A stretch of DNA of 64,000 nucleotides. Origin: Tritrichomonas foetus. Its lineage: Eukaryota > Parabasalia > Tritrichomonadida > Tritrichomonadidae. Both the position numbers and the translations under genes were made by a program. The stretch is from positions 12,775 through 76,774 of the forward strand of contig MLAK01001171.1 of the NCBI GenBank assembly GCA_001839685.1, read 5' to 3'. Positions 19,501-27,800 of this stretch are shown here, one piece after another. The stretch's first letter is position 1, and each line of letters starts with the position of its first letter. Below the pieces are notes generated by a model. It made no database searches. It was not told the DNA's origin and saw only the letters and a program-made list of their open reading frames with translations.

Positions 19501-22500
19501 ATTATTCCCATATAACACATTCAATGCAATCCAAACTCAACTTTTCCATCAAGCTTATCACACAAATGATTCTCTGCTAATATGCGCACCAAATTCATGT
19601 GGGAAAACTGTAATAGCTGAATTAGCAATCGCTCGAATGCTAGAATCAAAAGATACATTAGCAAAAGCTGTATACATAGTTCCTTTGAAATCAATTATTT
19701 ATGAACGTGTTTTAGATTGGAGGAAGAAATTTGGTTATCAGCTTGCTGAACTTTCTGGTGAACAAGCACCAGATTCTAAAGCAATTGCACGTTCAAGAAT
19801 CATTATCACAACTCCAGAAAGATGGGATTCGGTGTCCCGCGGTCACACAATTCGCCAATTCCTCAAATATGTTTCTTTACTTATTCTTGATGAAGTTCAT
19901 CTTCTTGGAACTGAAAGAGGACATGTAATTGAAGCTGTTACTGATCGAATGAAATCAACTGGTTGTTCAGATATTCGAATTATTGGCTTATCCAATTGCT
20001 TATCTAATCCACTTGACGTTGCTCAATTTTTAGGAATTCCGTATCGTGGAGTTTATAATTTCCCGTTAAAAATGCGTACAGTACGCCTAATTACATGGGT
20101 TAGAGGATTCCCTGGTCGTCATTATGGACCAAGAATGGCTGCTATGAACAAACCACTTTCTGATGCAATTATTGAACGTGCTCATGGTAAACCTACCCTT
20201 GTATTTGTTTCATCAAGAAGGCAAACGAGATTAACTGCACAGGATTTAATTTCATTCGCATCTTCTGCCGGTAAACAATTTTATTATTGCACTCCACAAG
20301 CAACTGCTGCTGCATCACAAGTTAAAGATAAAGATCTTTCTAAATTCTTACATTTTGGTGTTGGCTTACATCATGGTGGATTAATTCCACAAGATCTGGC
20401 AATAATTGAGAAGCTGTTTGCTGAAGGAAATTTGAATTTACTTGTTGCAACCTCAACTTTAGCCTGGGGAGTGAAATTACCTGCTCATTTCATTGTCATT
20501 AAGGGTACTGAATATTTTGACTCTAAAACAGGTCAATATGCACCATATACGGTTACAGAAATGCAACAAATGATAGGAAGGGCTGGAAGACCTGGAGTTG
20601 ATAATGAAGGATTAGTAATGATTCTCTGTGAAGAATCACGCCGTGACTTTTTGAAAGATTTTATTAATTCTCCATTCCCTATTGAATCTTCTATGCCACA
20701 ACATATTTGTGATCATGTAAATGCTGAAGTTTCATGTGGTAGAATTCGTTCAAGAAAATCTTTACTTGATTGGCTTGAACATACTTATTTTGCAGTTCGT
20801 TTGAACTTAAATCCAAGGTATTATGGAAATGGAACCCTTGCACAAATTGCTGAAGATACTGTGAAAGAACTTACGTATAGCAAATGTATTAAATATAATA
20901 ATCATGATTATGAAAACTCATATATTCCAACTGCTGCAGGAAGAATTGGTTCGATCTTTTATGTTTCTTATCAAACAGTTCGACTTTTCATAGATAAAAT
21001 GAACGATACACAAAACATTGTTGATGTTCTTGATTTAATTTGTCAAGCGAAAGAATTCAAAGAAATCCCATTTCGTCACAATGAAGATGATATAATGAAT
21101 CAAATGACACCAAAACATAAAAAAGCTGATCACCAGAATCAACAACATTCCCCATCTGCCACAAAAACATTTTATTTACTCCAATATTATTTAAGCCATA
21201 GAAAGATGCCAGTGACTGATTTTGAAGCTGATTTAGCAAACATTTTAGAAACCATTCCAAGAGTTGTTGGTTGTTTTGTTGAACTGTGTGCAGCACATGG
21301 TAATCTTCATGCAATGTTGAATGGAATTCTAGTTTTACAGATGCTTATTCAGGGAATGTGGTGGGATGAAGTTCCATTGAAGGCACTTTTGAAAGAAGCT
21401 TCATTAAAAGATTTAAAGAATAGACTTGATATTCGAACACTTCCACAATTACTTTTAATGGAGAATATGCCTAATGGCTTTAAACCAATTTGCAATCGCA
21501 TCCTTCTTTATTCTACATCAAGTCGAACGTTAAATAATGATAGAAAACAATTTGCAGTTGAATTAAATAAAATTAATGGTGAAATTGGATCAACTGTTGT
21601 TTCACCACACTATACAAATCGTGATAAACAATCATTATATATAGTTATAGGTAATCCTGAAACAGGAGAGGTATTTTGTCATAGAAGGGTGAAACTCGAA
21701 GAAGAAAAGATTAATGTTGTGTTGGAATCAAAGAAACAAATTAATGATGAATGTTGGATTTACCTTATATCAGATTCTTATCTTGGCATTGATCAAATGT
21801 ATTCAATATCTGGAACTGTGGTAACAACACAACTTTATTTAAGACCAAAGAAATTAATCCATGTTGAAAAGAAGAGGCGAACAAGTAATTTAAGTTCAAT
21901 TTCATCCAGCTCACAAATTTCTACTTCAAGTAATTTACCAAATAATAATAGCTTTGATTCTTCTTCAACAACATCAACAACAACAACCGAAAATGAATCT
22001 AATAAACGAAATCGAAACAATAGAAGCAAAAACAGGAAAACTCAAAAGCAAGACAAACAAAATGGAAGTCAAAATCAACAAAGAAAGAATTCTAATCGAA
22101 ACAGAAATACCCCAAAGCAAACCACAGATTCAGAATCTAAGAGCACTCCACCTCAACAACAGCAAACAAGCCAACAACAAGCAAACCAAAAGCAGACAAA
22201 TCAACAACAACAAACACCAAATGTAGAGCAAAGAAAATCAAATGGTCCATTAATAGAAAAACCAAATAAAGAGAAAAAAGCTTCGATATTGATATCGAGA
22301 TCTTCATCACAAAATAATGATCCTCCAGCACCACCACCTCTAAAAGAAAGTCAAGAAATGAATCAAAAAGAAAGACAAAAGCCAAGGCAACCAAAAATTC
22401 AAAGACCTAAGCACCAGCGTGAAGAAAAACAGCAACAACAGAAAGAGCACGAAAAATCGCAAGATCAACAACCTAGTCATAAACAACAACAAAATAAAAA

Positions 22501-22549
22501 GAGCCAAAGGAAAAATGATAAATTCCACTTTTCACCAAATAATGAGTAG
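16526..22549 (+). CDS. ASCC3/Slh1-type Ski2-like double-cassette RNA helicase
   Basis: A 2,007-residue protein from ATG 16526. Two helicase cassettes, each followed by a Sec63-type domain. Cassette 1: Walker A APTGAGKT (180-187), DEIH (297-300), SATL, WGVNLPAH, GRAGRP. Cassette 2: Walker A variant APNSCGKT (1021-1028), DEVH from 1122, STLAWGVKLPAH, GRAGRP. Brr2 also has two cassettes, but its second is degenerate; here it is intact, and GFPGRHYGPRMAAMNKP matches ASCC3 (GFPGQHYCPRMASMNKP). ASCC3/Slh1 is the motor of the ribosome quality trigger complex that splits collided ribosomes and also acts in alkylation repair. Odd: residues about 1780-2007 form a Ser-, then Gln/Asn/Lys-rich disordered tail not typical of the family. 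Confidence 0.85.
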   Translation: MNTAPWGNSSIDSWLEDLISTCVDSETAHHLQPNIKKLLFSSQTNDSLQYPLFELLGDTSFDVIETLLNNRARMQEDSISEKFHEDMNSSEATPPPPPPTIKRTVPMARSSRFNHTETVNSSRYDVEAPKITRPQVKHIPITNLPKWARPCFPSCDSFNDIQSLVYEEAYNTNENMLVCAPTGAGKTNVALLAILQEIRKHIVEKPGLPSLVNHKDNFLIVYITPMKALATEIKEKFTTSLRHLKVNVKEYTGDTKIPAAELERSHLLVATPEKWDIATRRGGEDAIGARLKLLIIDEIHLLQDDRGPVLEALVARTLRQVEQQQSMIRIVGLSATLPNCQDVANFLRVPDPGLFIFGPEYRPVPLAMTLIGAKNTVNVPRGYKEVFDEIYTPNKDKDIIQIDVVAVELVQKIIDDGYQVLIFVHTRGETSRFANILTKYIELPISNDFYNIVNKKNMQPSLRECLIKGVGIHHAGLPRSDRLFVENSFRSNSFPVLVCTATLAWGVNLPAHTVIIKDTKVYNQEHGGYEDIGILDVHQMFGRAGRPQFDTSGHAILITTTRVLPKYTTTLVNAEPIESQFTMKVEDFLNAEISLGTVTCRQDALKWIRYTFMYQLRPDDNALVTRLDIAANELSNNLMIRTSIASESLQPTHLGQVASMHYIPFKAVRHFNDTLKGEMTEAELLDCIFSSGMFQSLIVRSAEIHELENFDYAIPLLTPYDEIPGKVNILFQAFVSRYNFRTPSLALDQSWIADNMQRVFDAIFELAIERGWCFIAIFALNLCKMVEHQMWWAPEKKDHPLRQVLKQPKYNPLFKKLDRLGLTVEDIKNTEYNKLKSILRNDQFALEVLHAAKRFPSINIGVRYQPMSDTIVSIIISVIFPFDWDRSIVHETEMFWVFIQEYDGSAMYHAQEITIDRRIAKEGLEMQVLVPLSASNTYLISMSSVRFLGVEDSQELVVKDADHTTFTPFVTEVPNLKLLNVKDVITNPNIQKLFPYNTFNAIQTQLFHQAYHTNDSLLICAPNSCGKTVIAELAIARMLESKDTLAKAVYIVPLKSIIYERVLDWRKKFGYQLAELSGEQAPDSKAIARSRIIITTPERWDSVSRGHTIRQFLKYVSLLILDEVHLLGTERGHVIEAVTDRMKSTGCSDIRIIGLSNCLSNPLDVAQFLGIPYRGVYNFPLKMRTVRLITWVRGFPGRHYGPRMAAMNKPLSDAIIERAHGKPTLVFVSSRRQTRLTAQDLISFASSAGKQFYYCTPQATAAASQVKDKDLSKFLHFGVGLHHGGLIPQDLAIIEKLFAEGNLNLLVATSTLAWGVKLPAHFIVIKGTEYFDSKTGQYAPYTVTEMQQMIGRAGRPGVDNEGLVMILCEESRRDFLKDFINSPFPIESSMPQHICDHVNAEVSCGRIRSRKSLLDWLEHTYFAVRLNLNPRYYGNGTLAQIAEDTVKELTYSKCIKYNNHDYENSYIPTAAGRIGSIFYVSYQTVRLFIDKMNDTQNIVDVLDLICQAKEFKEIPFRHNEDDIMNQMTPKHKKADHQNQQHSPSATKTFYLLQYYLSHRKMPVTDFEADLANILETIPRVVGCFVELCAAHGNLHAMLNGILVLQMLIQGMWWDEVPLKALLKEASLKDLKNRLDIRTLPQLLLMENMPNGFKPICNRILLYSTSSRTLNNDRKQFAVELNKINGEIGSTVVSPHYTNRDKQSLYIVIGNPETGEVFCHRRVKLEEEKINVVLESKKQINDECWIYLISDSYLGIDQMYSISGTVVTTQLYLRPKKLIHVEKKRRTSNLSSISSSSQISTSSNLPNNNSFDSSSTTSTTTTENESNKRNRNNRSKNRKTQKQDKQNGSQNQQRKNSNRNRNTPKQTTDSESKSTPPQQQQTSQQQANQKQTNQQQQTPNVEQRKSNGPLIEKPNKEKKASILISRSSSQNNDPPAPPPLKESQEMNQKERQKPRQPKIQRPKHQREEKQQQQKEHEKSQDQQPSHKQQQNKKSQRKNDKFHFSPNNE

Positions 22550-23185
22550 TCGAAAATGACTATTTAAATAACATGTTAAATATATAATATTTATAGATGA
22601 TATAAATTAAATTATATTAATATTAAATAATATTCTTTCGTATTTTCGCCCCTGCTATTTTCATTTTTCTTTGATAATAATAATAACTAGCCTTTTTCGT
22701 TTAATTATTTATTTATTTTGTAAACTGATTTTGGGAAGTGAATCGATTGTTTTGCCTTATCAATAAAAAATCCAAACAAAATAATATTATTCTATCATTT
22801 CAAACCAGAAAGGACACTTATGTGAAGATAAATTGAATGGAGGAATATTTCTAAAATCTCAAACCATCGATCAAGTTCATAATAAAACACAATTGTATTG
22901 GGATATAATATCATGAAATACAAAGCCTGATTGACAACATTTACATTATTCATGTGTACAAAACAAAACCACAACAAAGAAACAAAATCACAACAAAGAA
23001 ATAAAATCACAACAAAGAAACAAAACCACAACAAAGAAACAAAACCACAACAAAGAAACAAAACCACAACAAAGAAACAAAACCACAACAAAGAAACAAA
23101 ACCACAACAAAGAAAAAGAAATAAAAAAGAGAATAATAAATATAAAAATAAACCTCCCGTCCCGTACTCCGGGAAATCATATCAT
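22550..23185. other. Convergent spacer with minisatellite
   Basis: 636 bases between the 3' ends of the ASCC3-like and CYRI genes, dominated by AT-rich sequence and the 19-bp tandem array. Apparent open frames through the array are repeat artefacts. Confidence 0.6.
22964..23119. repeat. 19-bp minisatellite, 8 copies
   Basis: The unit CCACAACAAAGAAACAAAA recurs with its first base at 22969, 22988, 23007, 23026, 23045, 23064, 23083 and 23102, an exact 19-base period. Copies 2 and 3 have T in place of the first C and one has a C-to-T change elsewhere; the rest are identical. Confidence 0.95.
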
Positions 23186-24118
23186 TTACTGGAAAAGCTG
23201 TTTAATCTTCGGGTCCGAAGTGGCGTCTCCGAGATGCTTGGATGAATACTTGACGGCGTTAATCAAGTTGTTCTGCTTTGGCGAAAAGTTGACGACGGCT
23301 TCCATCGCCTCCTTTACGTGGAAGTTCGATTTTGTGAGGAAGGCTCCTTGACTATTGATGTGGTCGTAGATCAGGGTTGCACCAACGATACATCTAAGGC
23401 AGAGCATGTCCTGGGTTGGATTTGTATGTTGGCTCCTTGTGAGTAACATTGTTGCAATATCGCTGACAGATCCGATCAATACCAATAATTTTTCATGATC
23501 AGGCGAATTGGCCTGATATGTCGTTTGGAGTGTCGTAATTGCGTCATTTAACATTGGTGTCGAAGCTGCCCAGAAAATTGTTGATGAATTCGATTTATCG
23601 AGGAGATCGTCGAATTGGCTTTCATCGTTGTAGTTTTGAACGTTTCGGCGGAAGAAGGCCAAATCATTGAGTAGTTTTGGAAGAGTTAACTTGATTTCAT
23701 CGAATCTTAAAATGATATCGAAGCAATCAATGAAGCATTTTGTAATCGCCGGCATTTCTGAAAAAACATCAAAACTGTTATTAGCGGTTTTCGTCATGAC
23801 TACATTGATGAGTTTTATGAACTGATCGGACACTTTTTTCGCAAAGTCGAAGACTTCCATTTGAAGATAAATATTTGGTAGAATGGCGTCCCAAGCGTTT
23901 CCTTTGGTTTCTTCGGATGGATTCGAAAGCGCCAGAGCAGCAAATTCCTGGCCATCTTTGTATTTGCTGAATTGCTCGAAAATACTTATTGACGGCTCCA
24001 AAACAGTTGAACGGAATTGATTGAAAATGGGCTCTTCGGCTGGACTCGGGGCTTTTTCGAGATCAATGGCAATTTCGGGAAGCGATTTCTTGTTGAGTGT
24101 GCTGAATAATCCGCCCAT
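23186..24118 (-). CDS. CYRI (FAM49) Rac1-binding regulator of Scar/WAVE
   Basis: A 310-residue protein, close to the family's 320, matching CYRI along its length: LRFDEIKLTLPKLLNDLAFFRRNVQ, ASTPMLNDAITTL, LRCIVGATLIYDHINSQGAFLTKSNFHVKEAME and ALKYSSKHL-type C-terminus ending KIKQLFQ. CYRI proteins bind active Rac1 through a double arginine in the YYRR motif and restrain Scar/WAVE-Arp2/3 actin assembly; here the pair is Arg157-Arg158. The N-terminus MGGLFS offers Gly2 for N-myristoylation, as in animal CYRI. Expected at the plasma membrane, controlling pseudopod formation. Higher GC than neighbours. Initiator-like TCATTA and TCATTC lie within 20 bases upstream. Confidence 0.87.
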   Translation of the reverse strand: MGGLFSTLNKKSLPEIAIDLEKAPSPAEEPIFNQFRSTVLEPSISIFEQFSKYKDGQEFAALALSNPSEETKGNAWDAILPNIYLQMEVFDFAKKVSDQFIKLINVVMTKTANNSFDVFSEMPAITKCFIDCFDIILRFDEIKLTLPKLLNDLAFFRRNVQNYNDESQFDDLLDKSNSSTIFWAASTPMLNDAITTLQTTYQANSPDHEKLLVLIGSVSDIATMLLTRSQHTNPTQDMLCLRCIVGATLIYDHINSQGAFLTKSNFHVKEAMEAVVNFSPKQNNLINAVKYSSKHLGDATSDPKIKQLFQ

Positions 24119-24121
24119 TTA

Positions 24122-24137
24122 GAATGATAACTAATGA
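24122..24137 (-). promoter_or_regulatory. Initiator-like motifs of the CYRI gene
   Basis: On the minus strand TCATTC (24127-24122) lies 4 bases and TCATTA (24137-24132) 14 bases upstream of the ATG. Both resemble the parabasalid initiator TCA-Py-T-(T/A), which typically sits within about 20 bases of the start. Inferred from pattern only. Confidence 0.4.
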
Positions 24138-24792
24138 GAATACGTCACTTTTTTAGCTTTTTCTATTAACGCTGAAGCACAGTTCACAATGATTGAATGA
24201 AGTTGACAAATTGATGTCATTAACTGTAAACAATTTTCTGTTAACGATTTTTATAAATTAGAGATAATCTATCGTTTTATTAGATTTGTAAAAAAATTTG
24301 AAAAGATGACTTTTTCTGTAAAAGTTTTTCAGAATCACATCGAAAATAATTTGAACACTTAAATCTCACTTGTAGGGGTTCGAAATTGGATTATCAAAAT
24401 TCCTATACTTTTATTGAAAGTTGTTCATGTAATGAAACAACATTCTTATAAAAATCAATGAATTTGATAATTTTTGACATTTTTTTTTTGCAGTATATTG
24501 ATTACTAGTGTTGTCATTTTAATCTCTACTCACAAAAGAATAAAATTATTTTACAGATTCTAATTTTCCATTCAAAATCTGATGATAAATTTTAATGAAA
24601 TGTCAAAAAATATTAAAAAAGGTTTATGATATTCATAAAAGATTGTTTAGATAGACTCATAAATAAATCTTATAAGATTTATGTTTATTCATTGTGTGAT
24701 GCTTCTATTCAAAAACACTTTTTTCGAAAAAATTGGTCGGAATAAACGTACGGAATGAAGATTTTAATTCTTAACGAAATTTGGCGGTTTTG

Positions 24793-24798
24793 TCATTC
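24793..24798 (+). promoter_or_regulatory. Initiator-like TCATTC of the repeat-protein gene
   Basis: TCATTC starts 20 bases before ATG 24813, a position and sequence like the trichomonad initiator. It supports placing the start at 24813 rather than at the in-frame TTG 24801. Confidence 0.35.
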
Positions 24799-24812
24799 GA
24801 TTGGATTTTCTG

Positions 24813-27800
24813 ATGAAAGCATCGCAGACAAATCGGTCTGCCCACGCTCAACATTATCCAGACATCCCTCCAGACACTACAGCGCAAGTTAAATCGAAAA
24901 AAAGTAACGATTCAGATATTCCAAATCAATATCCAAAATACAAAATAAGTCCGCGAACAGCAAAACAAGACCAAGAGGATTCTTTTCGATCAAGTTGGAA
25001 AAAATTTTCCTCTTTCTTATTCCTTAATTCGAAAAAATCGACTTTTCAGAAAGCTTATGACCAACTTCAAAAAGTTCTTGAATCTTTACAAAGGAAAAGA
25101 AATTCAGTCAACGCAATTTCAACACAAAAAGATGAAAATTTATCGAAAAATAAATCTTCCCGTATTTCCTCCAATCAGCAACAAATTGAAAACCGTAATG
25201 AGCCAAAACGATCAGCCACTCGTCGAAAACCTTCTCAAGCTAGCACGAAAAAATACAATATTTTACAGGAGGCTTCGCCAAAACGATCAGCTTCTGTTCA
25301 ATCGCCCAAACAAATAACAACACAATCTTCGCCAAAATTATCGCCAAAACCATCAAAATTTGCTGGAGCCTCATCGCCTTCAAAATCAGAGTATATCCGG
25401 TCGCCTGCCAAAGCCGATATCGATCGGGCTCGTCGATCAGCACGATTGCAGCAAAAGTGGTACATTCTGGCTGAAAATTGTCGAAGATCCCGCCAAAGGA
25501 TGAAACTTTTTCACATGTCAAGAAATTGCAATTTCCAGAAAAAGTGGCGCTCTTTGGCAAAGCGAATTTTGCATAAAATGATTCTAAAAATCATTTTTCG
25601 AACAAAATTTGAGGCATTGAAGGTGGCCGTGGGTTTTGTCAACCAAATTTTGGTTGCAAATAAGCTTCCACAAATTCACGCCTCTTCTGTTGAAATTGCA
25701 TCATCACAATTGCGTCAAAATGATGTTCCTACTGTTTTATCAAACATTTTGAGACAACTGAACTATCGGAGCAATAATATCAGTCCAATATCCATTCCAA
25801 AAATGACAGAAAGATCAACAGATGTTTATTCGCATCAACGGATGTTTGACATGGTTTCAAATGCAATCAGCACATCGCTTTGTCAAATTCGTGCCAATGA
25901 CATTGACAGCGAAACAGCAAGTGATTTAGTTCCAGTGAAAGACTTTCGTGATATTACTGAAACTTTCGGGACAACCGATTTATCTACTCTGAAATATCTT
26001 CAAAGAAGAGATATTCGTTTAATTGTGAATGACAGAATCGTCAATAATATTGTTACAACAGTTTTAAATGATATTAGTTTTCCAATTACCAAAAATTCAG
26101 TTGATGATGAAACAGCTTTACAAATTCTTGATGTTTTAACTTTTGATGAAGCTTATCCAACAATTCCGAAAACAAATGTCGATTCTGTTAAAAATATAAC
26201 AACAAAAGATCTTCAACTTTATGTAAATGGTCGAGTCATTGAGAAAGTTATTAATAAAATATCTAATCAAACTCCAATTCCACTTACTTTGAATATTGTT
26301 GATGATGAAACAGCAAAAGAAATTATTAAAAACGATAAATTCGATGATGTTGATGAATTTGGATATTATAATATTTCTGCATTAACGAATTATCAAGCAA
26401 ATGATATTCGTCTTTATGTTAATAATCTTATAGTTGACGATATTATTGATGAAATGTATTCCAATTTATTATTTCCAATCATTCCTAATATTCCATCTGA
26501 TGAGACATGCGAAGAAATTGTTCAAGATGATGAATTTGATGATGTTGAAGGATTTTCAATTCAAACTATTGATAAACTAATTGATTTAGAACAACCTGAT
26601 ATTCGACTTTACGTAAATGATCGAATTGTTGATAATATTGTTGAGGATATCTTTGATGAATTGAGTTTACCTATTGGTCAAAATGATGTTCTTGATGAAG
26701 ATATAATGAAAATAATTGATTTACCAATAAATGATTCAATTAATGAACTCCCCGTTGGTTTTCCTGAAGCAATTAGCATCTTTAAAGCTATCGATATTCA
26801 ATATTATGTAAATGATAGAATTGCTGATGGCGTTGTTGATGATCTTTATAATGCATTTCATTTACCAATTGTTCCAAATGTTGTAACTGATCAAGATATT
26901 CAAGAAATTTTAGAAGATGATTTTGTTGATGTTCCTGTTTTATTTGCTGATGCAGATGTCTCTAAATTACTTGAAATTTCTTATGGTGAACGGAGAATAT
27001 CTATTGATCGTCATATATTACATAATAAATTAAGAAATATTTTGGGTGAAGTTGTTGATGATGTTCCAATTATTTTGAATGACTGTGATGATGAAACTGC
27101 TTATGATATTATTAAAAATGATACAATTGAAGATAGCCTTCCTGTTCTTCCTAAATCAAATATGTCACCTATGAATCACTACGTCGCCAATGATATAGTT
27201 GCTTATGTAAATGAAAAAAATGCAGGTGAAGTTGTTGATAATATTCTTTATCAGAATGAGATTCCTTTAGTTCATAATGTTCCTGATAATGAATCAGTTG
27301 AAAGAATTGCTCAAATGGCAGTTGAAGATGTTTTTAATGCACTTCCAATTGGATTCCCCGAACCAATTTCTCATTATCAACCAAATGATATTCAATTATA
27401 TGTCAATACACGAGTTGTTGATGAAGTAGTTTCAGATATTTACGATTCATTTGGTCTTCCACTTATTCCTAATACTGTTTCTGATGAAGCTATTCAAGAA
27501 ATCCTAGAAGAAGAATATTATGAAGATGTGATTCCATCATTTTGTGACTTTGATACAACTTTCTTAAGGAATATTCACCCGGGAGAAAGAAGAATTAATT
27601 TCAATTTCCCAATTGACTCAATTCATATTCTCTGTGAAACAGATTTACCAGTTGTACCAAATACTGTTTATGACGAAGATGTTTCTGATATTCTTAATAT
27701 CTTCCAACCTATTGATCAAATGGATTCTTATCAATTCCAATTTGATGATGCTCGCCCTCTTCAAGAATATCATGCACCAAAAGAAGTTTTTGAATATTTA

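Larger units (their letters stand above)
24119..24812. other. Divergent intergenic region, CYRI and 65-residue-repeat gene
   Basis: 694 bases between divergent starts. It contains initiator-like TCATT motifs at both ends (24122-24137 minus, 24793-24798 plus) and AT-rich filler. A GGTTCGAA word near 24378 is not part of a tRNA. Confidence 0.45.

Noticed and set aside
16526..22549. Brr2 (spliceosomal helicase) identity
   Set aside because: The second cassette keeps intact WGVKLPAH and GRAGRP motifs, and GFPGRHYGPRMAAMNKP matches ASCC3; Brr2's second cassette is degenerate.
22964..23119. Possible CRISPR array
   Set aside because: Units are contiguous with no unique spacers, and the genome is eukaryotic.
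22795..23245. Open frames on both strands across the 19-bp array, with repetitive Phe/Val/Leu/Cys or Lys/Asn/Gln text
   Set aside because: Produced by the tandem repeat; a 19-base period cycles through all frames and forces apparent 19-residue repeats.
24370..24390. GGGGTTCGAAATT resembling a tRNA B box
   Set aside because: No A box, no cloverleaf arms, and no acceptor pairing around it.
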